Assembly: GCF_017329605.1 (NCBI RefSeq)
Contig: NZ_JAFMTY010000015.1
Coordinates: 1 to 64,000, forward strand
Source: Alicyclobacillus fructus
Lineage (GTDB): Bacteria > Bacillota > Bacilli > Alicyclobacillales > Alicyclobacillaceae
DNA length: 64,000 nucleotides
Direction of reading: 5' to 3'
Shown here: positions 16,187-25,700 of the stretch, piece by piece
Layout: the number at the start of each line of letters is the position of its first letter
Position numbering within the stretch: the first letter of the stretch is position 1
The notes under the pieces: generated by a model
Told to the model about the DNA's origin: nothing
The model's input: the letters and a program-made list of their open reading frames with translations, nothing else
Database searches by the model: none
Position numbers and translations under genes: made by a program

Positions 16187-17485
16187 TCAGGCCGTGCGCC
16201 AGCGCTGATAGGCGCGCATGCTGATCCAAGCCCCGGCGAGAAAGAGCGCGGGCACGAGTCCGAGCAGGATCCGAAAACCTTCCACCGCGCTCGGCGGTTG
16301 CATGGCGGCGCCTGATCGATAACCCGACACCGCGAAAAAGACGGCCATCACGGCGTACTGCAGGGATAACCCCAGGCGCACGATGCATCCGTTGACGCCG
16401 AGATACATGCCCTCGCGCCGGCGGCCCGTGCGACTTGCGTCGAGATCGATCACTTCCGCCAAAAGCATGTTCAAGAGCACCATGAAGCCCGCGACGGGAA
16501 CGCCGAGGCACAGTCCCGTTACAAGCACAGAAGCCGGCGAGCGGTCGACGAGAAGGAGCGCCTCCACACACGCGTACATGGCGATGGCCACCATGGCGCA
16601 GCGCGAAGCACCATATCGAATCGCGGCGCGAGCCCACACAAAGGCGACGGGCATCGCGACGACGAAGATGCCGCCGAGAAAGAGCGAATTTTGAAGTGGA
16701 GTCAGGCGCACCACGTACGATGTGTAAAACGAGGAGGCTGTGGTGAAAAGCGTGGTGGTGAACTGGACAAGGAAACTGGCGATCACGTACCGAATGAACG
16801 CAGGGTTGCGAAACGTCTCGCGCACCGCCTCGCGCCACGAGAAGGGCTCGCCGGGATCGCCCGTCTCAAAACTTCCGAGCAGCGACACGTAGATGGACCC
16901 GGCGGCCACCGCCGCAAACAGCCAGGCCATCCGTGCCCAGCCGAGCGCTTGACCGAGCGATTTGGACAGCGCGACGCCCGCGATGAGCCCCAAAATGCCG
17001 AAGACCTGTTGAAGCGCTGAGACGTACGCTCGATCGCGCGGATCCGGATACATCTCCGGGTAGAGCGCATTCGCGTTGAGGGCCGTGAACGTGAAGGCGA
17101 GATCGAACAAAAACGTCATGGCCATGAAGTAGAGGACAAGACCGTTCTCCGTGAACCGGGGAGGAGAGAACAAAAGTGCGAAGCAGACCGCGTACGGAAC
17201 CGTGGCGACGGCGACGTAGGGAATGCGTCGGCCGAAGCGCGTGCGCGTGCGGTCGCTCACGTGACCTGCCACAAGGTTGAACAGGGCGTTCAGCACGCCG
17301 TACACGATGAGTCCGCTTGACAATCGCACGGCGGAGACGCCGTGATACGCCACGTAGTCGTATACCGCCACGGCGTTGAACGCTTGCCAAAGGATGTTCA
17401 CACCGATTTGGTTCACCGCGTACGCCGTCTTCTGGGCGATCGACGGGCGCGGCCGGATCGGCGGATGGAGCCCAGGTTGCGCCAT
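16187..17485 (-). CDS. GPH/MelB-type sugar-cation symporter (MFS)
   Basis: 432 residues with about 12 hydrophobic segments. The loop GHVSDRTRTRFGRRIPYV is the glycoside-pentoside-hexuronide signature. It would import a sugar or glycoside with a cation. The ATG at 17485 lies 15 bp after the LmbE-type deacetylase gene on the same strand, so the pair probably handles an N-acetylated sugar or its conjugate. Substrate cannot be read from the sequence. Confidence 0.8.
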   Translation of the reverse strand: MAQPGLHPPIRPRPSIAQKTAYAVNQIGVNILWQAFNAVAVYDYVAYHGVSAVRLSSGLIVYGVLNALFNLVAGHVSDRTRTRFGRRIPYVAVATVPYAVCFALLFSPPRFTENGLVLYFMAMTFLFDLAFTFTALNANALYPEMYPDPRDRAYVSALQQVFGILGLIAGVALSKSLGQALGWARMAWLFAAVAAGSIYVSLLGSFETGDPGEPFSWREAVRETFRNPAFIRYVIASFLVQFTTTLFTTASSFYTSYVVRLTPLQNSLFLGGIFVVAMPVAFVWARAAIRYGASRCAMVAIAMYACVEALLLVDRSPASVLVTGLCLGVPVAGFMVLLNMLLAEVIDLDASRTGRRREGMYLGVNGCIVRLGLSLQYAVMAVFFAVSGYRSGAAMQPPSAVEGFRILLGLVPALFLAGAWISMRAYQRWRTA

Positions 17486-17500
17486 GGGTACGCCCCCGTT

Positions 17501-18253
17501 TCAACTCGAGATGGCGTCGGGAAAGAAGTGAAGCTGCCGAGGCGATAGGACCTTGAACGTTTCGACCAGCCGGCCGTCTCCAGACGCGCCGAGAAATTGG
17601 ACGGCCGCCTGACGCGACTGGTATTCGAAAAACGCCTTGAGCGCCGGCCATTCCGGCGTGGCGAACTGACTCGCGTGCGCCTCGATGGCTCGAAGTTTGA
17701 TGTCCCAGTGTTCCGTGACATCCACGGCTGTGTTCGCATACGCACTGGCGTAAAACGCGAACATGAGCGGAACATACGCGGGCGGATGTTGCGGCACGGC
17801 CAGACTGGCGAGGCGGATGGCGCACTGGGCCACGGCGCGGCCGGTCTTGACATGGTCAGGGTGAGCCTCGTAAGGCGTCCACGGATCCACGGTCACGACG
17901 ACCTCCGGCCGAATGTCGAGCAGGACGGGCACGAGCTTCTCGACCACATCCTCTTCCGTGTACGCGCCGAGATCCTCGAAACCGAATTCGATGTGTTCCC
18001 GGACGCCGAGCATTTCGCACGCGGCCTCAAGCTCCTGCTGTCGACGCCTGGCAAGCTGGTTGGGGTCGATCGGGCCTGTTGCGCCGCAGCGCCCATCGGT
18101 GACCGTCACGGTCACCACGCGGCATCCCGATACCGCGAGTTTGGCGATGGTTCCCCCGGCACCGACCTCGTTGTCATCGGGATGAGGTTGGACAAAGAGC
18201 GCCGACCGCACGTCGTCAAGCGGTTTCAAGCCAAGCAAGGCGCGCAGATCCAT
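17501..18253 (-). CDS. LmbE/PIG-L family deacetylase
   Basis: 250 residues. The zinc site is HPDDNEVGAGG (24-34) with the second motif HPDH at 131-134 (AHPDHVKTG). Such enzymes remove acetyl from GlcNAc-type groups (bacillithiol, mycothiol or chitobiose derivatives). HPDDNEVG departs slightly from the usual HPDDE(I/V). GGAGGATCCGC precedes the ATG at 18253. Downstream partner is a GPH transporter, which favours a catabolic role on an imported amino sugar. Bacillithiol BshB is an alternative but no other bsh gene is near. Confidence 0.85.
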   Translation of the reverse strand: MDLRALLGLKPLDDVRSALFVQPHPDDNEVGAGGTIAKLAVSGCRVVTVTVTDGRCGATGPIDPNQLARRRQQELEAACEMLGVREHIEFGFEDLGAYTEEDVVEKLVPVLLDIRPEVVVTVDPWTPYEAHPDHVKTGRAVAQCAIRLASLAVPQHPPAYVPLMFAFYASAYANTAVDVTEHWDIKLRAIEAHASQFATPEWPALKAFFEYQSRQAAVQFLGASGDGRLVETFKVLSPRQLHFFPDAISS

Positions 18254-18330
18254 GCGGATCCTCCTGTCGCGGTGGTGTCGTTCCAAGGATTCGACGCAAG
18301 CGCGAGAATTCCTGTGCCAAGGAAAGCGGT

Positions 18331-18359
18331 TTGGCCTTCGCAGAAAAAGCCAGTACAAT
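18331..18359 (+). promoter_or_regulatory. sigmaA-type promoter for aldo/keto reductase-moeA
   Basis: TTGGCC (18331-18336), 17-bp spacer, TACAAT (18354-18359). The start point would be near 18366, giving a short leader before the ATG at 18381. It lies in the divergent gap with the deacetylase gene. Confidence 0.6.
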
Positions 18360-18380
18360 GAGGGCGGAGGTGTCCGCGTC

Positions 18381-19331
18381 ATGAAATACCGTCGTCTGGG
18401 AAAGAGCGGACTGAAGGTGTCCGAAATTGCGCTCGGCAGCTGGCTGACCTACGGCACGGTGACCGAACGGGAACAGGCCATCGCGTGCGTGCGCAAGGCG
18501 TATGAACTGGGCATCAACCACTTCGACTGCGCCAACGTCTACGGGGCGAAGCCGCACGCGGCGGAGGAAGTCATGCGCGAAGCGCTCGCCCCGTTTCCCC
18601 GCGAAAGCTACGTGATCACGACGAAAGCGTTTTGGCCGGTCGGGCAAGGGCCGAACGATCGGGGCCTCAGCCGCAAGCACATCGTCGAACAGGTCCATCA
18701 GAGCCTGAGGGCGCTTGGCGTCGAGTACATCGACATCTTTTATTTCCACCGGTACGACGCCGAGACGGATCTGGAAGAAAGCCTTCGCGCCGTGGACGAT
18801 CTCATCACCCAGGGCAAGATTCTGTACGCGGGTTTCAGCGAATGGCCGGCGGACAAGATTGCCGAAGGCGTCCGACTCCAACGCGAGCTCGGGCTGCACA
18901 AGTTTGCCGCCAGTCAGCCGATCTACAACATGTTTGAACGGTATATCGAAGCGGCCGTGGTCCCCATCTGCGAGACGGCCGGCATCGGGCAAGTGGTGTT
19001 CTCCCCGCTCGCCCAGGGCGTCCTGACGGGCAAATACCGGAAAGGTCAGCCCGCCCCCGCAGGTTCACGCCTCGCGACTCCGGGCGTGAACCAGTTCATG
19101 AAGGTCACGGACGACATCCTCGATAAGGTCGAACGACTCGAGAGCATCGCCAAGGAGGCCGGCCTTTCGCTGGCGCAGCTCGCGATTGCCTGGACCCTCA
19201 GGCTCTCGAACGTGGCGAGCGCGCTCGTCGGCGCGAGCCGCCCGGAACAGGTGGAGGAGAACGCGAAAGCCTCGGGCATCGAGCTGAGCCAGGACGTGCT
19301 GGCGAGCATCGAGCAGGTGCTGGCGAACTGA
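18381..19331 (+). CDS. aldo/keto reductase (AKR6/YghZ-like)
   Basis: 316 residues. The catalytic tetrad can be placed: Asp and Tyr in FDCANVYG, Lys in VITTKAFW, His in IFYFHRYD. The NADPH-binding C-terminal segment is ALVGASRPEQVEENAKA. The RLGKSGLKVSEIALG start is typical of potassium-channel-beta/YghZ-type reductases. ATG at 18381 with GGAGG 10 nt upstream. It precedes moeA by 11 bp and shares its promoter. Physiological substrate unknown, probably small aldehydes. Confidence 0.92.
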   Translation: MKYRRLGKSGLKVSEIALGSWLTYGTVTEREQAIACVRKAYELGINHFDCANVYGAKPHAAEEVMREALAPFPRESYVITTKAFWPVGQGPNDRGLSRKHIVEQVHQSLRALGVEYIDIFYFHRYDAETDLEESLRAVDDLITQGKILYAGFSEWPADKIAEGVRLQRELGLHKFAASQPIYNMFERYIEAAVVPICETAGIGQVVFSPLAQGVLTGKYRKGQPAPAGSRLATPGVNQFMKVTDDILDKVERLESIAKEAGLSLAQLAIAWTLRLSNVASALVGASRPEQVEENAKASGIELSQDVLASIEQVLAN

Positions 19332-19342
19332 GGGCGGACGTC

Positions 19343-20626
19343 ATGGATCTTGTCACGTTTGACGAAGCCTGGGCGCGTCTTGAACGCCACGTGCCGGCGA
19401 TGGAGACCGCACCGTGGAGTTCTTGGCATGCGGTCGAGCCGCGCTGGCTGGCCTGCGACGTGGCGGCGGCAGTGGATCTGCCGCCGTTTTCGCGCTCGAT
19501 GATGGACGGATACGCCATCCACGCGGACGACCTTCGCACCACGAGTCCCTTGCGCGTGGTGGCGGACGTGCGCGCGGGTGACGCCGCCATGGGCCTATCC
19601 GTAAAGCCGGGAGAGGCCGTTCGGGTGCGCACGGGCGCGCCCGTTCCCGCAGGCACCGCGGCTGTGGTGCGCAACGAGTGGGTCGAGGCGGTTGGCGATA
19701 CCGTCCGGCTCCTTCGCGCCGTTCCGGCTGGCGAGTCGGTTCAGCCGCAGGGCGACGACGCGCGGCGCGGCGACGTGATCGCGCGCGCTGGCCAACTGGT
19801 TGACGGGCAGACACAGGCGGTGCTCCGCTCTGCAAGCGTTCACGAGTCCGTCTGCCACAGGCCGCTCATCGCCGCCATTCTCTCGACGGGATCGGAGCTT
19901 GTGACGGGGCCTCGCGCCAAGGGCGCGCTGCCCCCCGGCCAGGTGTATGCGGCGACCGACGCGTTCCTGCGATCGGCGCTTGCGCAGCTCGGCGTCTCGG
20001 TGGCGGCTGTCGAGCACGCCGAGGACGATCGCGGCGCCATCGTCGAAGCCGCGGAGCGCCTTGCTTCGGCGGCGGACCTCTTGCTCGTCACGGGAGGCGC
20101 GTCCGTGGGCGACGCCGATTACGCCCGCGACGCGCTCGAGCACCTGGAAGGCGCCCCCCTGCTCTTCGAACGCGTGTGGATGCGGCCCGGCGCGCCTCTC
20201 CTTGCGCGTCCGACCGCGCGCGGATTTGCGTTTGCCTTGTCGGGAAATCCCGCGGCCGCATACGTTCAATTCCACGCGCTCGTCGTGCCGTTTGTTCTCC
20301 GGTGGCTGGGTGCAAGCCAGGCGCGCCCCTTTCCGATCACGGCGCTTATCGAGGGCGACGTGCGCGTCAAGCCGGTGAAACACACGCGCGTGCTCCGCGG
20401 CCGTCTGCACCAGCGCGGCGCCACGCTCTTCTTTCGCCCGGAGGACAAGCAGTCGTCCGGCAGCCTGACGGGCCTCGTGTCGACGAACGCGATCGCGCGG
20501 ATGGACGGCGATCACCTCGCGGACGGCGAACCGGTCGCCGTCGCCTGGACGCGCGGATGGCTGCCATCACTGGGTTTGATGGAATTGCCACATACCGGCG
20601 TGGCGCGCGGGTTGCAGGATGGCTAA
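19343..20626 (+). CDS. moeA: molybdopterin molybdenumtransferase
   Basis: 427 residues, usual MoeA length. DLPPFSRSMMDGYAIHADD is the N-terminal signature, VRVRTGAPVPAGTAAVV follows, the MoaB-like domain shows ILSTGSELV, LLLVTGGASVGDADY and ALSGNPAAAYVQF, and the C-terminal domain ends with QSSGSLTGLVSTNAIARM. It inserts molybdate into adenylylated molybdopterin. No other molybdenum-cofactor genes are in the window. The ribosome binding site (GGGCGGA) is modest, consistent with coupling to the reductase 11 bp upstream. Confidence 0.95.
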   Translation: MDLVTFDEAWARLERHVPAMETAPWSSWHAVEPRWLACDVAAAVDLPPFSRSMMDGYAIHADDLRTTSPLRVVADVRAGDAAMGLSVKPGEAVRVRTGAPVPAGTAAVVRNEWVEAVGDTVRLLRAVPAGESVQPQGDDARRGDVIARAGQLVDGQTQAVLRSASVHESVCHRPLIAAILSTGSELVTGPRAKGALPPGQVYAATDAFLRSALAQLGVSVAAVEHAEDDRGAIVEAAERLASAADLLLVTGGASVGDADYARDALEHLEGAPLLFERVWMRPGAPLLARPTARGFAFALSGNPAAAYVQFHALVVPFVLRWLGASQARPFPITALIEGDVRVKPVKHTRVLRGRLHQRGATLFFRPEDKQSSGSLTGLVSTNAIARMDGDHLADGEPVAVAWTRGWLPSLGLMELPHTGVARGLQDG

Positions 20627-20675
20627 AATATGGAGGACAGGCCGATTGGTGTGAATCATCCCAGAGGTGAAGGAT

Positions 20676-21566
20676 ATGAAGGTCAGAAAAGCGGTCATTC
20701 CGGCCGCGGGCTTCGGCACGCGCATGCTCCCGGCCACCAAAGCTGTGCCGAAAGAGATGCTGCCCATCCTGAACAAGCCTTGCATTCAATACATCGTGGA
20801 AGAAGCCGTGTACTCGGGCATTGAGGAGATCCTCATCATCACCGGTCGGGCCAAGAAGGCCATTGAGGATCACTTCGACCGATCGCCCGAGCTGGAACTG
20901 CACCTGGAGCAGAGCCGCAAGTCCAACATGTTGACCGAGGTGCAGGCCATCTCGGATCTGGTCAACATTCATTACGTGCGGCAGAAGACGCCGCTCGGAC
21001 TCGGTCATGCGATTCTTTGCGCGCGCTCGTTCGTGGGCGGCGAACCGTTCGCGGTCCTGCTGGGCGACGACATCATCCAATCCGATGAGCCCGTCGTGCG
21101 CCAATTGATGAAACAGTACACGGACCCTGAACGCGCGCTGCTTGGGGTGCAGCCCGTCCCGTCGTCCGACGTGTCGAAATACGGGATCATCGAACCCGCG
21201 CGCCTCGTGGTGGGTCCAGAACCGTTCCCGGTCCGGCGGCTCATCGAGAAACCGAACGAGGCCGAGGCCCCTTCGACGTTCGCCGTGCTCGGACGATACA
21301 TACTGCCCCCTTCCATCTTCGATGCGCTCGAGCAGACGCCCATCGGGCACGGAGGCGAACTGCAGCTGACGGACGCGCTCCAAAAGCTCGCGGCAATGGG
21401 ACTCGTCGACGCGTACCAGTTCGAGGGCGTGCGTCACGACATCGGCAATCTCGAAGGCTGGCTCAAGGCCAATCTCGCGTTCGGCCTCGAGGATCCGAAG
21501 CTCGCCGCGTCGATGCGGAAATGGCTGATGGACGATCGCGTCCAGAGCCGATTGGCCAACTACTGA
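20676..21566 (+). CDS. galU: UTP-glucose-1-phosphate uridylyltransferase
   Basis: 296 residues (GalU/GtaB). AVIPAAGFGTRMLPATKAVPKEMLPI is the nucleotide-binding start (residues 6-31), ITGRAKKAIEDHFD, LGDDIIQSDEPV and the substrate segment IEKPNEAEAPS follow. ATG at 20676 is preceded by AGAGGTGA; a GTG at 20667 is in the binding site and less likely. It makes UDP-glucose for wall glycans and glycolipids, and a wall hydrolase gene lies downstream beyond a hairpin. Confidence 0.95.
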   Translation: MKVRKAVIPAAGFGTRMLPATKAVPKEMLPILNKPCIQYIVEEAVYSGIEEILIITGRAKKAIEDHFDRSPELELHLEQSRKSNMLTEVQAISDLVNIHYVRQKTPLGLGHAILCARSFVGGEPFAVLLGDDIIQSDEPVVRQLMKQYTDPERALLGVQPVPSSDVSKYGIIEPARLVVGPEPFPVRRLIEKPNEAEAPSTFAVLGRYILPPSIFDALEQTPIGHGGELQLTDALQKLAAMGLVDAYQFEGVRHDIGNLEGWLKANLAFGLEDPKLAASMRKWLMDDRVQSRLANY

Positions 21567-21578
21567 TCGAAGCGCCTG

Positions 21579-21604
21579 GCGCCGGCCTCTCTCGAGTCCG
21601 GCGC
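21579..21604 (+). terminator. hairpin after galU
   Basis: GCGCCGG (21579-21585) pairs with CCGGCGC (21598-21604) around a 12-nt loop, followed by TTTGGGT. A short stem and weak T-run make it a modest intrinsic terminator. Confidence 0.45.
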
Positions 21605-21736
21605 TTTGGGTGCCATCCTCTAGGAAAATTTTGTGATGGATGCTTTTTCTCTGGTTTGATTTACATAAAGGAGTCTGCGCCATCTGGCTCGAAATCGAAC
21701 CGTGTCAAAACTTTCGATTTTGAGAGGATGGAGAGC

Positions 21737-22624
21737 ATGAGACGACGGAGCGCCTGGATGGTCACCACCCTGACGCTCAGTTTCGCCGCGCTTGGCCATG
21801 CCACGATCTTCGCGGCCGCAGAAAACCAGCCCGGCACGTACACGGTTCGCCAGGGCGACACGCTGTATCGCATTGCCGAGGCCAACCACCTTCCGCTCGC
21901 GGCCCTGGAGCTCGCGAATCCTCAGTTGTCCAATCCGAACGACATCACCGCGGGACAGACCGTTGCGCTGCCTACACCCTACACGGTCCAACCGGGAGAC
22001 ACGGTCTATCTCATCGCGAAGGCGCACCACCTCACGGTTTCAGCGATCCTGCAAGCCAACCCGAACATCCACCCCTTGGATCTCATCGTCGGCCAGACCC
22101 TGTATCTGCCCATTCCCGCAGCGAACAGCACCTCCGCGCCCACGAGCGCAAACGGTAGCGCCGCCCCAAGCGCGGGTCAGACCACGTCCACGCAGACCCA
22201 GGTGAACGGCGCACAGCTTCGCCAGGAGATTCTGACGTATGCGAAATCGTTGCTCGGCACGCCGTACTGCTGGGGCGGAGAATCGCCGCAGACGGGTTTT
22301 GATTGCTCCGGTTTTGTCGAGTACGTCTTCGGACACTTCGGAATCCAACTGCCGAGAGAGTCTCACGATCAGGCCACGGTCGGGACGCCCGTCAGCCTGT
22401 CGAACCTCCAGCCGGGCGATCTTCTCTTCTTCACCGACACCGACAGTTACGCTTCGCTGTACGCCAACCACGTGACGCACGTGGGCATTTACATGGGCAA
22501 CGGGGCGATGATCGAGTCATCGTCCGCCAACAACGGCGAAGGCGTGGTCATCGTGCAAAATGTGTTTCAAAATCCGTACTATGTCGCCCATTACTACGGC
22601 GCGAGAGACGTGATCGGTTCCTGA
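21737..22624 (+). CDS. secreted cell-wall endopeptidase, two LysM plus NlpC/P60 (C40)
   Basis: 295 residues. A signal peptide covers roughly residues 1-27 (RRRSAWMVTTLTLSFAALG). Two LysM repeats follow (YTVRQGDTLYRIAEANHL at 35-52 and YTVQPGDTVYLIAKAHHL at 82-99), then a Ser/Thr/Ala linker and an NlpC/P60 domain with catalytic Cys190 (GFDCSGFVEYVF) and His248 (VTHVGIYMG). It would bind peptidoglycan and cleave stem peptides. The ATG at 21737 is 9 nt after a GAGAGGATGG stretch. The leader from 21610 is AT-rich (TTTACATAAAGGAG) but I did not fix a promoter. Confidence 0.9.
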   Translation: MRRRSAWMVTTLTLSFAALGHATIFAAAENQPGTYTVRQGDTLYRIAEANHLPLAALELANPQLSNPNDITAGQTVALPTPYTVQPGDTVYLIAKAHHLTVSAILQANPNIHPLDLIVGQTLYLPIPAANSTSAPTSANGSAAPSAGQTTSTQTQVNGAQLRQEILTYAKSLLGTPYCWGGESPQTGFDCSGFVEYVFGHFGIQLPRESHDQATVGTPVSLSNLQPGDLLFFTDTDSYASLYANHVTHVGIYMGNGAMIESSSANNGEGVVIVQNVFQNPYYVAHYYGARDVIGS

Positions 22625-22647
22625 AGAAACCTGGGAACACAGCGTGG

Positions 22648-22674
22648 CGGCCGGGGGCGGATCTCCCCCGGCCG
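22648..22674. terminator. strong bidirectional terminator between C40 peptidase and addA
   Basis: CGGCCGGGGG (22648-22657) pairs perfectly with CCCCCGGCCG (22665-22674), 7-nt loop, followed by TTT on the plus strand. It separates two convergent genes. Confidence 0.75.
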
Positions 22675-22706
22675 TTTGCCGCGTTCAGCACCTGAAGCCG
22701 AAACCT

Positions 22707-25700
22707 TCAATTCGAGCCGAGGGCAAAGCCCCGCATGCGCTCCTCGATGGGTCCCGCCTGAGTCGCCCGGTACGCGCGCGCATGCACAAAGTACAAATAG
22801 ACTTCCACCGGTGACCCCACCGCGTCTCGCACCGCGGCCGCATACGTCGCGACCTGCGGCTCGTACGCCCGCACCAGGCGGTCGAGCTCCGCCTCGTCTG
22901 TGACCTGATCCGTCTTATAGTCGATCACGGCGTATCCTTGGCTGTCCCGAATCAGGCAATCGATGACCCCCTGAATCACGACAGGCGCCTCCACGTCGCC
23001 CGAGCGCACATCCACGCGGTAGAAGAACGGTTGCTCCCGGTAGACCTCGTCGGCAGCGAGCACCCGCTGGCCCAAGGCGGAGGCGAAAAACGCGATCACG
23101 TCGTCGGGATGAAGCGCTGCCGCCATGCGCGCGTCGAGAAGCCCCTGCTCCACGAGGACCTGAGCGGCGCGTTGCACGTCCTCCCGGCGCGTGTAGTCCT
23201 TGAGGGGCGCTCGCTGCATGAACGTGTGGAACGCGACGCCCCGTTCGCGCGGCGAAGCCGCGCCTTCACGCACAAAGGCCGGATCGTCCAGGACCGCGCT
23301 CGCGTGGCGCCCTCTCGCCCGCAGCTCGCGCTCGGCGAACAGCCGCCGAATATCGGTCGCGGTGAGCTTGCTCGGCAGCGCCAAGCGGGCGCGTCGCTCC
23401 TCCGGTTCCACGCGCACGACGCGATACCCCCGGGCGGGGCCTTCCCACAGGCGCCGAAGTTCCTGTTCCAACGCGTCGGCAGAGGTAAGCCCCGCTTCGG
23501 ACCGCGCGGGCCGCGGCGCTTCGCCAGACTTTTGTCCTTGCGGCCTGCCGTTCAGGTCCACGTCGAGTTCGAAACGGACACCGGGCACGTCGAACGCGGA
23601 AAGATGGACGGCGCCGAGGAGCTCGCGCAGCGCGGCGCCATCCGGGTGACGCAGGATGGCCGGCAGGATCCACGAGGCATACGTCTTTCCGCGAAAGAAG
23701 GCGAGAGGGTGAAGGCGCCCCTCTTCGTCATGGCTGTCCGCGGCGCGCGCGAGATCCGTCACCTTGCCGGCGTGGCCCACGAGCACGAGTCGCTCCTTCG
23801 CGCGCGTGAGCGCGACGTACAGCACTCGCGCCTCTTCGGCGCGCGAGGCTTCGAGATTGGCGTAGTCCACCGCGATGGATGGCACCGTCCGCCAATGCAC
23901 GCCGGTTTGTGCGTCACACCGGGTCGCGCCGATGCCCAGCCGTCGATGCAGCGCAATGGGGCTTTGGTTGTGCGGGAACTCGCGCCCGAGGCTCAGCACG
24001 TACACGTGCGGAAACTCCAACCCTTTCGATCCGTGAATGGTCATCACCGCGACGCTGTTCGCGCCCGCCCCCTGCGCATGGCCGAGATCGACGTCGGCTT
24101 CCTCAAGCCGCCGCACCATCGTCAGAAACCGGTACAGGTCCCCAGCGTGCGGCGCGTGCGCCTGTGCCAAGCGAATGAGCTGTTCGAGATTCGCCGCACG
24201 CGCAGAACCGCGCGGCATCGCGCGCAGATACAGGTCGATCTCGCTGTCGCGCACGATGCGCCGCAGGAGTTCGGCGGGCGGAAGCTCCCGCGCCAGTTCG
24301 CGCCACTGCCTGAGCCGCTCGACAGCATGGCGCAGCGGAGCGTACAAGCCTTCGTCCTGCTGCGCGGCGTCCCGCACGGCATGCCATAAGGGTCCTTGCG
24401 GGCGAATGGTTCGCGCCGCGGCAAGGTCGCGATCGCCCAATCCCACAAAGGGCGATTTCAGAGCCGTGGCCAGCGCCAGGCTGTCGAGCGGGTTGTCCAA
24501 GGCGGCGAGCAGTTGGATGGCCCAACGCACCTCCATCGCCCGGAAGAAACCGCTCGACGAGCGCGCCACGGCCGGGATGCCTTTGGAGGCGAGGACCTGA
24601 ACCACCGTGTTCAACTGTTCCCCGCCCGCGCGGAGCAGAATGGCCACATCCTGATACGCAAGCGGCCGATACGCCTTGGCGGCGCGATCGTACACCACAT
24701 CGCCGCGCTCGATGGCCCGGGCGATCTCGTCCGCCACCCACATCGCCTCGATCTCAAGCTTCTGCCGCGCCACCTGCTCGTCCTCTTCATCGCGGGTACT
24801 GTCGGCGCGCTCCTCGCCGTCCTCGCTCTGCGCCTCCCCGCCCTCATCCGTGGCGCCCGAGAGAAACAGCTTGATCCGCACCGGATACGGCGCTCCCTCG
24901 TCGTCCGGATAGTCCGCCCCGGGCTTCATCTCGTGCCCATCCGCGTAGTCGAACCCCGCGACGTCCGCGTGAAACAATTGACCGAACAGATAATTCACGA
25001 AATGGACAATGCCGGATCGACTGCGGTAGTTGGCCGCAAGGTCGATGGCTTTTCCTCCCTCGTTGGCCGCGTACTTGCGATAGCGAGCCAAAAACAGCCC
25101 GGGCTCGGCCATGCGAAAGCCGTAAATGCTCTGTTTGACGTCGCCGACCAAGAACAACCCGCCTGGCGGCGCGACGGCGTCGACGATGGCGTCCTGGATG
25201 GGGCTCGTGTCCTGGTATTCGTCCACAAAGACGTACCGGTAGCGAGCATGAAGCGCCTCCCGCACGCCTTCTTGCTCGGTGAGAAGCGCATACGCCATGT
25301 GCTCCAAATCCGAAAACGACAGGCGATGCTCCTCGAGCCGGCGCGACTTGGCGCGAACGAGCGTTTCGCGGGCGACGCCTGTCAACACCTCGATGTGCGG
25401 CCGCATGGCGCGCACGTCCGCCTCAAGCGCCTCTCGCCCGCGCTTCAGCACCTTGCGCAGCACCTGGACAGCCTTGGTCGCCTCGTCTCTCCACACCTTG
25501 AAAGGCTGATAGTCATCGGACAACCTCGGCGAGGACCAGTGAATGAGCGCAGCCAGCGCGTCGGGATCGAGCGGGCCGTCGTTCGTCGAAAGGAGAGAGA
25601 GCGCCTCTTCGAGCTTCGAACAAATGGAGCGAACCGCAGCCGTCACCTTTTCCGGCGCCACCAAGCGCTCGAGTTCCGCCAACCCGTTCTTCATGCATGA

